In this document: positions 44,571 to 53,254 of the stretch, in pieces | Numbering within the stretch: the first letter of the stretch is position 1 | How the letters are laid out: every line of letters starts with the position of its first letter | Source of the DNA: an uncultured Erythrobacter sp. | GTDB lineage: Bacteria > Pseudomonadota > Alphaproteobacteria > Sphingomonadales > Sphingomonadaceae | Reading direction: 5' to 3' | Length of the DNA: 64,000 bases | NCBI GenBank assembly: GCA_947498065.1 | Contig: CANMIS010000003.1 | Span: 186,001-250,000 of the forward strand | Notes under the pieces: model-generated | Databases searched by the model: none | Told to the model about the DNA's origin: nothing | The model's input: the letters and a program-made list of their open reading frames with translations, nothing else | Program-made: the position numbers and the translations under genes

Positions 44571-46244
44571 CTATTTTATCGCCGAATTCGCGGCGCTTAG
44601 CACAGCGCGCACGCTGGCGGTTGAGACGTCTTCGTCTATTCCGACGCCCCAAATGGTGCGCCCACCACTCTCGCATTGGAGATAAGCGGCGGCGCGGGCA
44701 TCGCGGCCCGAGCCCAATGCGTGCTCGGTGTAGTCGAGCACTTTAAGGTCCAGGCCGAAATTCTCCTCCAATGTGGTCAGCACGCTGGAGATGAGGCCAT
44801 TGCCGCGCCCGCTGACGCTTTGCTCTTGCCCGGCAACGGTGATCGTTCCGGCAAAGATCCGTGTGCCATCGCCGGTGCGGCTTTCCTCATAGCGCACCAG
44901 CTGGAAATGCTTGTTGGCGGTCTGCACGTGATAGGCGGCTTTGAACGCTTCCCATATGTCGGCTGCATTGAGCTCGCGGCCCAACTCGTCGGCCATGTTC
45001 TGAACGTGCTTGCTGAAATCGGCCTGCATCTTCTTGGGCAGTTTGAGGCCCTGGTCTTGCTCCAGCACCCAGGCGAACCCGCCTTTGCCGCTTTGCGAAT
45101 TGACGCGGATAACGGCCTCGTAATTGCGGCCCAGATCAGCGGGATCAATTGGCAGATAAGGAACGCGCCAGCTTTCGTCGTTTTGGGTGCCGCGCGCCTC
45201 GAAGCCTTTCTTGATCGCGTCCTGGTGGCTGCCGGAAAAGGCGGTGAAGACCAGTTCGCCGCCATAGGGATGGCGTTCGTGGACGGGCAGGTCGTTGCAA
45301 TATTCCACCGTCTCGATCACGCGGTCGATGTCAGAGAAATCGAGGCCGGGATCGATCCCCTGCGTGTACATATTGAGTGCGACCGTCACGAGGCAGCAAT
45401 TGCCGGTCCGCTCGCCGTTGCCGAACAGGCATCCCTCAACCCGGTCCGCGCCCGCCATCAATCCAAGCTCTGCCGCCGCCACGCCGGTGCCGCGGTCATT
45501 GTGGGTGTGCAGGCTGATCACCGCGCTGTCGCGGTTCGGCAGATTGCGGCAGAAATATTCGATCTGATCGGCGTAGATATTGGGCGTCGCCGCCTCAACC
45601 GTGGCCGGCAGATTGAGGATGATCGGCTTGTCCGGCGTCGGAGCAAGCACACCCATCACCGCCTCACACACCTCAATGCTGAAATCCAACTCAGCGGTAG
45701 AGAATGTCTCAGGCGAATATTGGAAATGCCAGTCCGTATCGGGCCGCGCGCCAGCTTCGTCGCGCATCACTTTGGCTCCAGCAATGGCGATCTCGCGCAC
45801 TTCGTCTTTCGACATGCGGAACACGATATCACGCCATGCGGGCGAGACCGCGTTGTAGAGGTGGACAATCGCCGCGCGCGCTCCGGCGAGGCTTTCAAAC
45901 GAGGTGCGGATCAAATCCTCGCGGCTCTGCGTCAGCACCTGGACCAGCACGTCTTCGGGAATCCGGTCTGACTTTACCAAGCCAGAGATAAAGTCGAACT
46001 CGGTCGCGCCCGCGCTGGGAAAGCCGACCTCAATCTCTTTCACCCCGATCTCAATCAGGAGATCGAAAAAGCGGTTCTTCTTTACCGCATCCATTGGATC
46101 GATGATCGACTGATTTCCGTCGCGCAGATCGGTTGAAAGCCACCGCGGCGGCGCAGTGATCTGCTGCGCAGGCCATTGCCGGTCGGGCAAGTTGATCTGC
46201 GGGAAGGGGCGGTATTTTCGCGAAGGCTGGTTGAGCATTGGCAT
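44571..46244 (-). CDS. leuA: 2-isopropylmalate synthase
   Basis: First committed enzyme of leucine synthesis, condensing acetyl-CoA with 2-oxoisovalerate. The 557-residue protein is of the LeuA type 2 form: 'RWLSTDLRDGNQSIIDP' carries the catalytic Arg-Asp pair, 'LHTHNDRGTG' holds two metal-binding histidines, and the last 120 residues form the LeuA allosteric domain for leucine feedback. ATG 46244 or ATG 46238 may start it. The leader upstream contains a 10-bp inverted repeat that may form an RNA structure. The rest of the leu genes are not adjacent. Confidence 0.95.
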   Translation of the reverse strand: MPMLNQPSRKYRPFPQINLPDRQWPAQQITAPPRWLSTDLRDGNQSIIDPMDAVKKNRFFDLLIEIGVKEIEVGFPSAGATEFDFISGLVKSDRIPEDVLVQVLTQSREDLIRTSFESLAGARAAIVHLYNAVSPAWRDIVFRMSKDEVREIAIAGAKVMRDEAGARPDTDWHFQYSPETFSTAELDFSIEVCEAVMGVLAPTPDKPIILNLPATVEAATPNIYADQIEYFCRNLPNRDSAVISLHTHNDRGTGVAAAELGLMAGADRVEGCLFGNGERTGNCCLVTVALNMYTQGIDPGLDFSDIDRVIETVEYCNDLPVHERHPYGGELVFTAFSGSHQDAIKKGFEARGTQNDESWRVPYLPIDPADLGRNYEAVIRVNSQSGKGGFAWVLEQDQGLKLPKKMQADFSKHVQNMADELGRELNAADIWEAFKAAYHVQTANKHFQLVRYEESRTGDGTRIFAGTITVAGQEQSVSGRGNGLISSVLTTLEENFGLDLKVLDYTEHALGSGRDARAAAYLQCESGGRTIWGVGIDEDVSTASVRAVLSAANSAIK

Positions 46245-46548
46245 GATGGCGCGGCTTTCGTGTATTTGTGAGTGCCGTTGGGCAGCTGAATTTTACGACT
46301 GTTGGCGGGTTTGCGTGGCTTCCCTTGGGCGCTGCGCATGCCCGGCCGGGAGCATACGTCAGGTCACGCCCAAGGGCGCGTAAGTCGTAGGAGTAGCTGC
46401 GTGCGTGTTCGCGTCATGATTAACTGCATCGCCCAGAATGGCGCGCAAGGCAAGTATCAAGGAATTTTCACATAGCTGTAACCGATGGTTGCATGCGCGC
46501 GAACACAAGGGCATCGTGTCACGAAGGCACAAAATAGGAGAACCCCCA
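46245..46548. other. Intergenic region between leuA and the YHS lipoprotein gene, with leader hairpins
   Basis: About 300 bp between divergent genes. CCCTTGGGCG (46322-46331) and CGCCCAAGGG (46367-46376) are perfect inverted repeats that enclose the self-complementary decamer CCCGGCCGGG (46341-46350). On the leuA side this could fold as a compound hairpin about 80-130 bases upstream of the ATG. No Leu-rich leader peptide was found. GGAG at 46536-46540 serves the YHS gene. Promoters could not be assigned. Confidence 0.5.
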
Positions 46549-47094
46549 ATGCGTAAATCACTATTTGCAATTGCTTTAATGGCCACCGTCGCAGCCTGCG
46601 GCGCGCCAGCAGAAGAAGCTCAAACCCCTGACGTTGCAGAAGCAACCGAGAACGCCGGCCTGTTCGCTGATCTTGGCGGTGAAGCAGCAAACCCAATCCA
46701 CACTGCGGCCAAGGGCGATACCCTGGCTGTGAGCGGCTATGACACCGTCAGCTATTTCGAAGGCGACGGCGTTCCAGTTGAAGGTTCAGAAGAATTCACC
46801 GTGCGTTACGAAGGCTATGACTATCGTTTCGCCAGCGCCGAAAACGCTGAGAAGTTTCAGGCTGAGCCAGCCAAATATGCACCAGCATATGGCGGATATT
46901 GTGCCTGGGCGATCGGCGCGAACGATGCGCTCGCACCAGGAGACCCCAACGTCTATGAAATCGTTGATGGCAAGCTGTACTTGAACTTCAACGAGAGCGT
47001 TCAAGAGAATTGGCAAAAAGACATCCCAGGCTTCATCGAAGCAGGCGATGTGAACTACCCAACTCACTCAGCGGATGAGCACTTCACCGACTAA
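46549..47094 (+). CDS. YHS domain-containing lipoprotein
   Basis: A 181-residue lipoprotein: signal peptide with VAAC lipobox (Cys 17), an acidic Ala-rich linker, then a YHS domain matching NCBI's 'YHS domain-containing (seleno)protein' family. Core motifs are 'VSGYDTVSYFEGDGVP', 'FASAENAEKF' and 'YGGYCAWAIG', then 'GKLYLNFN' and 'DIPGFIEAGD'. YHS domains are small metal-associated modules; the conserved Cys in YCAWA is the likely ligand or redox residue. It is closely similar to the exported protein starting at 49948, with the same GGAGAACCCC ribosome-binding stretch. A terminator follows. Function unknown. Confidence 0.82.
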   Translation: MRKSLFAIALMATVAACGAPAEEAQTPDVAEATENAGLFADLGGEAANPIHTAAKGDTLAVSGYDTVSYFEGDGVPVEGSEEFTVRYEGYDYRFASAENAEKFQAEPAKYAPAYGGYCAWAIGANDALAPGDPNVYEIVDGKLYLNFNESVQENWQKDIPGFIEAGDVNYPTHSADEHFTD

Positions 47095-47120
47095 GCGAGA
47101 TTTTCTCGAACATTTCAAAG

Positions 47121-47149
47121 CCCCGTCGGAGCGATCCGGCGGGGTTTTT
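47121..47149 (+). terminator. Rho-independent terminator of the YHS lipoprotein gene
   Basis: CCCCGTCGG and CCGGCGGGG form a 9-bp stem (one G-U) around a 6-base loop, followed by TTTTT at 47145-47149. It starts 26 bp after the stop. Confidence 0.9.
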
Positions 47150-47288
47150 GTTTGTGTTGAAAATCAGAGCGCTGGTTCGGTCCGTCTGGAGGCGGACCGC
47201 AAGGCCGACCGGCCGCCCGCAGCGGCGCGGACTTGTCCGCTGGCCGCGAGGATATCGCATGCCCGGATGGGCGTGCGGGACAAAAAAG

Positions 47289-47801
47289 CTATCCGCACCG
47301 CGCGTCGCGGATTACCCCAGTGTTGTCGATCATCACATTGAGCCGTGATGAGGTCGGATCGGGATTGATGAAGGTCGATCCTGGGATCACGAAGCGCACT
47401 TCGTTTTGAGAGCCGACCGCCGCGACGATTTCAGCCCGCGTTGCTTGGTCTGCGTTTCGTCCGAGGAACGGCGCGACCGCTGGCGCTCCGCAGATGGAGG
47501 CGTTCGGATCGTTGGCGGTGCCGGGGACAAATGGACCGCTCGTTCCGCTGACAGGTTCAGAATAGGTGATGCTCGGCTGGATCGACGCCTTGGCGGGTGC
47601 CGCGCCATTCTCACCACCGGTCGCTGCGCTGGCTTCTGGATCGCCCGCTGCTTCATCACTCGCTGGTGCAGGGGGCTGTGGACCTTTAATCCGCGCCGCA
47701 AACTCATCAGCTTGGCTTGCGCCCTGATTGGGCTCAGCCGAACCGCACGCCGCAATCACCAGCGTGGATGCCGTCAGAATTGCAAACCTTAGCTTTGTCA
47801 T
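47289..47801 (-). CDS. I78-family peptidase inhibitor-like lipoprotein
   Basis: A 170-residue lipoprotein, Cys 19 in the lipobox IAAC. A Pro/Ala/Glu-rich linker of about 80 residues is followed by a compact C-terminal domain of the I78 inhibitor type: 'CGAPAVAPFLGRNAD', 'VRFVIPG', 'SSRLNVMIDNTGVIRDARCG', with two cysteines that likely pair. I78 inhibitors block serine proteases such as subtilisin; periplasmic protection is plausible. ATG 47801 begins the signal peptide; a longer frame before it is unsupported. Confidence 0.75.
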   Translation of the reverse strand: MTKLRFAILTASTLVIAACGSAEPNQGASQADEFAARIKGPQPPAPASDEAAGDPEASAATGGENGAAPAKASIQPSITYSEPVSGTSGPFVPGTANDPNASICGAPAVAPFLGRNADQATRAEIVAAVGSQNEVRFVIPGSTFINPDPTSSRLNVMIDNTGVIRDARCG

Positions 47802-47897
47802 GATCGGCCTTATTGATCTTACATAGTCTCGCCCGAGCACAGGCGCGTTTGACGTTTCGGTTTCGTGACAGGCTGCAATCCGCCGGTCAATGCGCCG

Positions 47898-49046
47898 CTA
47901 TCTCCAGCGCAGGCGATCCGCTGTCAACTGATCCACACTGGTCACACCCATCAGGCGCATGCCGCGCTCAATCTCGTCCTTAAGAATGCCGATCGCGCGC
48001 TCGGCCCCGTCTTGACCGGCTGCGGCCAGCGCATAGAGGTAAAGCCGCCCGCCAGAGGCCGCACTCGCGCCTGCGCAAACGGCTTTTAACGCATGGGTTC
48101 CGCGCCGCACCCCGCCATCGCAGATTATCTCAATCTCACCGCCAACCGCATCCACGATCTCGCGCAATTGATCGAAGGGCGCGCGGCTGCCGTCTAATTG
48201 CCGCCCGCCGTGATTGGAGATCATGATCGCATCCGCTCCGATCTCAACCGCGCGCCGTGCATCGCCTGCGCTCATCACGCCTTTCAGCACGAATTTGCCG
48301 CCCCAATCGCTGCGGATGCTGGCCGCGGTGTCCCAATCCATCGAAGTGTCGAGCATGGTGTTGAAATATTCCGCAATGCTCACCGCCTTGCTCGATCCCT
48401 CGCTCACATGCGTGTCGAGATTGGGCAGCGCAAACTTTTCGCGCAGCAGATAATCCAGCGTCCAACGCGGGCGTGTTGCATAGCTCCACATGCTGGCCGG
48501 GGTGAAGCGGGGCGGGGTGGTGAAGCCGCTGCGCAGGCACCGCTCGCGCTTGCCCGATACGATTGTGTCCACGGTCAGCGCCAGCGCATCAAATCCAGAG
48601 GCCTGACAGCGCTGGATCATGCTGGCGTTGAGGCCTTTGTCTTTGTGGACATAGAGCTGGAACAGCTTGGGCCCGCTGGTCAGCGCGGCGATGTCTTCAA
48701 TGCTGCGCGTTGCCAGGCTGGAGATGCCAAACCACAGGCCGTATTTCTCCGCCGCTTTCGCGACCGCCGTCTCGCCCTGCCAATGGAAGGCACGCTGCAC
48801 GGCGGTGGGCGAAAGCATCAGCGGCAGCGCAGACTTGCGGCCCAGCAAAGTGCAGCTGGTGTCGATCTCTTCAACCCCGGCGAGCACATTAGGCACCAGA
48901 TCGCATGCATCATAGGCGCTCGTGTTGCGCGCCTTAGTCAGCTCATCATCAGCGGCGCCATCAATGTAATCGAACACGGGGAAGGGCAGGCGCGCCTTCG
49001 CCAGCTTTCGAAAATCGTCGATATTATGACAATCAGACAGCCGCAT
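47898..49046 (-). CDS. FMN-dependent alpha-hydroxy acid oxidase/dehydrogenase (lactate-type)
   Basis: A 382-residue TIM-barrel flavoprotein oxidising L-2-hydroxy acids. Typical blocks are 'FPVFDYIDGAADDE', 'LPLMLSPTAVQRAFHWQGE', the FMN contacts 'KLFQLYVHKD' and 'LALTVDTIV', and the catalytic 'MISNHGGRQLDG'. L-lactate dehydrogenase (LldD-like) is the closest well-known relative, but mandelate or glycolate enzymes share these motifs. ATG 49046 overlaps the preceding gene's TGA by one base (TGATG), so the two are translationally coupled. Quinone is the probable electron acceptor. Confidence 0.85.
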   Translation of the reverse strand: MRLSDCHNIDDFRKLAKARLPFPVFDYIDGAADDELTKARNTSAYDACDLVPNVLAGVEEIDTSCTLLGRKSALPLMLSPTAVQRAFHWQGETAVAKAAEKYGLWFGISSLATRSIEDIAALTSGPKLFQLYVHKDKGLNASMIQRCQASGFDALALTVDTIVSGKRERCLRSGFTTPPRFTPASMWSYATRPRWTLDYLLREKFALPNLDTHVSEGSSKAVSIAEYFNTMLDTSMDWDTAASIRSDWGGKFVLKGVMSAGDARRAVEIGADAIMISNHGGRQLDGSRAPFDQLREIVDAVGGEIEIICDGGVRRGTHALKAVCAGASAASGGRLYLYALAAAGQDGAERAIGILKDEIERGMRLMGVTSVDQLTADRLRWR

Positions 49047-49651
49047 CAGCAATCAAAGCTCTCATAACTCTGCCGCCGATTAAGCTCCCACACGGTGTAG
49101 CTTTCCGCCGGTTGGGCCGCGTCGCAGCGGACATAGTTCGGATCGGCAGGCAGGCAGCTTTCGCCGCAGATCATTTCGGTCGCCTCGTCCTGCCAATCAA
49201 TATGCCACATGCGGCCGCCCGGCGTTGAAACATAGCCGTCGATGCGGTCAGCAATGTCGCCTTCCAGATCAATGGTGGAGGGCACCTCGCTGTCATACTC
49301 ATCATTATAGCTGCCATGAGTGTGGAACGATGCGACTGCGAACTTCTCTGGATTGGACACCCATTGAAAGCTGCAGGTTGCGGCATCGCCTTCGAAAATG
49401 TCGGAGACGCTCAGCTGCCCGTCTTCATCTTCCAGCATCAGCCCGCACAGCTCGCGTTTTTCTTCAAACGACCTGCGCTGCAGATTGGCGAGGGTGGATT
49501 TGGCCAGCGAGTCGAGCTGTTCCTGCGAGGCGGTGGGTTCGCGAACGGCGTATGGCCCTCTGAAAGTATCGGTCGCTGTGCCGAAAACAATCACGACCCA
49601 GGCGATGCCGCATGCCGCATAGGCGAGGTGAAGGGGTTTTGGCATGCGCAT
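49046..49651 (-). CDS. Membrane-anchored JAB/DUF4329-like protein
   Basis: A 201-residue protein with one N-terminal hydrophobic segment (residues 8-26), so probably exported or anchored. The core shows 'ELCGLMLEDEDGQ' followed by 'ASFHTHGSYNDEYDSEVPSTIDLEGD', i.e. a Glu, an HxH and a downstream S..D, the pattern of JAB/JAMM metallopeptidase folds as in DUF4329. The later part has six cysteines ('MICGESCLPAD', 'VRCDAA', 'SFDC'), probably disulfide-bonded in the periplasm. GAGGGGG precedes ATG 49651. It is coupled to the hydroxyacid oxidase gene; the link between the two functions is not clear. Confidence 0.62.
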   Translation of the reverse strand: MRMPKPLHLAYAACGIAWVVIVFGTATDTFRGPYAVREPTASQEQLDSLAKSTLANLQRRSFEEKRELCGLMLEDEDGQLSVSDIFEGDAATCSFQWVSNPEKFAVASFHTHGSYNDEYDSEVPSTIDLEGDIADRIDGYVSTPGGRMWHIDWQDEATEMICGESCLPADPNYVRCDAAQPAESYTVWELNRRQSYESFDC

Positions 49652-49947
49652 TGTTACCCCCTCAGTGACGGCTCAACTTCTCTTTGTCTAGCAGGGCTTT
49701 GCTGCGCGCCTCTGCGCAACATTCTGTGGCCGCCGCACGGGCGGATTTCGAAAAATTTCAATTTTTTTTGCGGCCAGTGAAACCAAACGTCGCAAGCTCG
49801 CGAACTCCATTATGTGCGCGGCCACTGGGCCAAACATCAGATGCCAGAAAGCGAACCGGTCCCCCCTTACGGTTCAATTTTTGACCCTCCCTGTCCCTGG
49901 CTCTGAGCCCGGTGGCCGCGGCACAAAGTTAGTTTTGGAGAACCCCG
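49652..49947. other. Intergenic region upstream of the YHS/Cys-repeat locus
   Basis: 296 bp between a minus-strand and a plus-strand gene. It contains a run of eight T around 49764 and no open frame of note. The last 20 bases carry GGAG ahead of the YHS gene. No promoter could be assigned with confidence; an ECF-type promoter was looked for but not convincingly found. Confidence 0.4.
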
Positions 49948-50424
49948 ATGAAGTTCAAATATCTCGCAATCGCAGCAGCCTTTGCCGCTCCCCTCGCAAT
50001 TGCAATTCCAGCCCAGGCAGACGGCGGCATTTTCGTCGGCGTCCAAGGCCAAAGCATCGCAGTCAGCGGCTATGACACGGTCAGCTATTTCCAAGGAAAC
50101 GGCGTTCCAGTGAAGGGCGATGCGCGCTTCATGGTCAAGCATGACGGCGCAGAATGGCACTTTTCCAGCCAAGCCAATGCCGACGCGTTCAAAGCAAACC
50201 CTGACGCGTTCGCTCCTCAATATGGCGGCCACTGCGCCTGGGCCATGAGCCGCGGTTCACTCGCACCGGGTGACCCCACGCTCTACAAGATCGAAGGAGG
50301 TAAGCTGTACCTCAACTTCAACCGCGATGTTCAGCAAACATGGCTGAGCGATATCGCTGGTTTCATTGCCAAGTCTGATCCGGCTTGGGCCAAAATCCCC
50401 GAGGGCCAGCGCTTCGGCGATTGA
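49948..50424 (+). CDS. Exported YHS domain-containing protein
   Basis: A 158-residue protein with a Sec signal peptide (cleavage after 'AQA' near residue 25), then a single YHS domain: 'VSGYDTVSYFQGNGVPVKGD', 'FSSQANADAFKANPDAF', 'YGGHCAWAMS', 'GKLYLNFNRDV' and 'DIAGFIAKSD'. Same family as the lipoprotein at 46549, but without the lipobox and linker, so soluble in the periplasm. Its only cysteine in the mature part is the HCAWA residue. It heads a run with a Cys-repeat protein and a His-rich protein. GGAGAACCCC precedes the ATG, as in the paralogue. Function unknown; metal binding is inferred from YHS relatives. Confidence 0.82.
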   Translation: MKFKYLAIAAAFAAPLAIAIPAQADGGIFVGVQGQSIAVSGYDTVSYFQGNGVPVKGDARFMVKHDGAEWHFSSQANADAFKANPDAFAPQYGGHCAWAMSRGSLAPGDPTLYKIEGGKLYLNFNRDVQQTWLSDIAGFIAKSDPAWAKIPEGQRFGD

Positions 50425-50500
50425 TCCGACCGGGACACGCAATCTCCCACCCGCACGATAACTACCCCCTAAGTACCCCCCAAAGAAGGAATACCCTACA

Positions 50501-50833
50501 ATGTCTAATTCAAAGAACCTCGCTCGTATGTTGATGGTTGCAGGCGGCCTCGCCGTTGCATCGACCGGTGCGCCAGCGCTTGCTGATGCTCCATGCGGCC
50601 CGCGCGCCAGCAGCTCTTCGAACTTCAGCAACTACAACCCATGCCGCGCTGCGAAGAAGTCTAAGAAGGCCCGCAAGACCAAGGCGTCTAAATCATGTGC
50701 GGCTAGCCCGTGCGCAGCAAATCCATGCGCGGCTAACCCATGTGCCGCCAACCCGTGCGCAGCGAACCCATGCGCCGCTAATCCTTGTGCAGCAAACCCC
50801 TGCGCAGCCAACCCTTGCGCGCCTAAAGCCTAA
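50501..50833 (+). CDS. Exported Cys-pentapeptide-repeat protein (CAANP)n
   Basis: A 110-residue protein, unrecognised. A Sec signal peptide (cleavage after 'PALA', about residue 28) is followed by a short Ser/Asn stretch with two cysteines, a very basic segment ('AAKKSKKARKTKASKS'), and then nine cysteines spaced exactly five residues apart: one CAASP, seven CAANP and a final CAPKA. Eleven cysteines in the mature protein suggest binding of soft metals such as copper or zinc, or wall/surface cross-linking. Different synonymous codons are used from repeat to repeat. It follows the YHS gene by 76 bp with GAAGGA upstream of the ATG, and precedes the His-rich gene by 113 bp. Confidence 0.85.
   Translation: MSNSKNLARMLMVAGGLAVASTGAPALADAPCGPRASSSSNFSNYNPCRAAKKSKKARKTKASKSCAASPCAANPCAANPCAANPCAANPCAANPCAANPCAANPCAPKA
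50696..50830 (+). repeat. Nine 15-bp units encoding C-A-A-N-P-type pentapeptides
   Basis: Units start at 50696, 50711 and so on every 15 bases to 50816. Cys is TGT or TGC, Ala varies among GCA, GCG, GCC and GCT, Asn and Pro codons also vary, and no two neighbouring units are identical at DNA level. The amino-acid sequence of the seven middle units is constant. Confidence 0.95.
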
Positions 50834-50894
50834 GGCGTGCATATAGTGTGGCCGGGGACGCACCCTCCTAGCGCACCCGGTCACATTTGCTTTT

Positions 50895-50929
50895 GAGAGG
50901 TGCCGTTCCACTGCGGGAGCGGCATCTCG
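50895..50929 (+). other. Imperfect hairpin between the Cys-repeat gene and the His-rich gene
   Basis: GAGAGGTGCCG and CGGCATCTC can pair with a bulge around a GC-rich loop. There is no T run, so it may reduce or stabilise the downstream transcript without stopping transcription. Confidence 0.35.
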
Positions 50930-50946
50930 CCATTAGGACAATGATC

Positions 50947-51609
50947 ATGACGGACCGCCTCACTCACACGCAATACGCCGACCTGCTGCTCGCCAGCACC
51001 GAGTCGATGTTTGCTGGCGGCAAACCGCTCATGAGCCGAATTTTGCCCGAAGACGGCATTGCTGAGCTGTGGGAGCATTACCCAGAGGGCGATGTTGTGA
51101 ACGGCCCGGCTGGCAGCCGCTACTTCTACCATTGCCACCCGCCCGGCGAACGCGCCGAAGGTGAGCATGGTCATTTCCATCTGTTTTTCGACCGATCAGC
51201 AATGCCCGGCGGCACTGTCCCGCTGATCGCAGCCCCTTTGGCTCCGCGCGATCAACCGCGCGCCGACGTGGTGCATATCGCCGCTTTGGCAATATCGGAC
51301 CAAGGGCTGCCGCTGCAATGGTTTGGCACCAATCGCTGGGTCACCGATGAGTGGCTCTATCCCGCCTATGCGGTGATCGCGATGTTGGACCAATTCGACC
51401 TTCGCGGTCCCAATGGCGACCCGCTGGTGAATGAATGGCTGACTGCAATGGTCGGTCTGGCCCGCGAAGAGATCGCAGAGGTTCTGCACGCCCGCGACGA
51501 CATGCTGCGCGAGGCGGATATGCACGGGCAAGTTCACGGCGAAGACCGCGCGGTTGAGATAACCAGCGCGGCCCCGATTTCGCTTGAGCGTTTGCTCGAA
51601 CCTGCCTGA
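50947..51609 (+). CDS. His-rich cytosolic protein (DUF6969-like)
   Basis: A 220-residue protein without signal peptide. Around residues 55-80 it has a dense metal-ligand cluster: 'YFYHCHPPGERAEGEHGHFHLFF', with one Cys and five His. A predicted beta domain surrounds it and the C-terminal 60 residues are helical and acidic. From memory the family is DUF6969, function unknown. ATG 50947 is preferred over ATG 50941 because AGGA lies eight bases from the former. It follows the YHS and Cys-repeat genes and is convergent with ilvC. A role in metal handling with its neighbours is inference. Confidence 0.7.
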   Translation: MTDRLTHTQYADLLLASTESMFAGGKPLMSRILPEDGIAELWEHYPEGDVVNGPAGSRYFYHCHPPGERAEGEHGHFHLFFDRSAMPGGTVPLIAAPLAPRDQPRADVVHIAALAISDQGLPLQWFGTNRWVTDEWLYPAYAVIAMLDQFDLRGPNGDPLVNEWLTAMVGLAREEIAEVLHARDDMLREADMHGQVHGEDRAVEITSAAPISLERLLEPA

Positions 51610-51617
51610 GGTAGCCT

Positions 51618-51641
51618 GGGCCGCGCGTTTTCGCGCAGCCC
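51618..51641. other. Hairpin between convergent genes (DUF6969-like and ilvC)
   Basis: GGGC-C-GCGCG and CGCGC-A-GCCC pair around TTTT with one mismatch. Lacking a T run, it could serve as a weak bidirectional end. Confidence 0.4.
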
Positions 51642-51651
51642 CGAGCTATGC

Positions 51652-53230
<1,579 letters not shown>

Positions 53231-53254
53231 GTGGCTGTTTCCTTCGCGGCCCGC

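Noticed and set aside
46245..46440. Leucine leader peptide before leuA
   Set aside because: The only short frame near the hairpin (20 codons) has a single Leu codon.
49652..49947. ECF sigma-factor promoter for the YHS locus
   Set aside because: GGTCC/GGTTC-like words occur, but no pair with proper spacing and a -10 partner was convincing.
46549..50424. Selenocysteine in the YHS proteins, as the family name suggests
   Set aside because: Both genes use Cys codons at the conserved position, and no in-frame TGA interrupts them.
50696..50830. CRISPR-like or simple tandem DNA repeat
   Set aside because: The 15-bp periodicity lies within a coding frame and the DNA units differ; the repeat exists at protein level.
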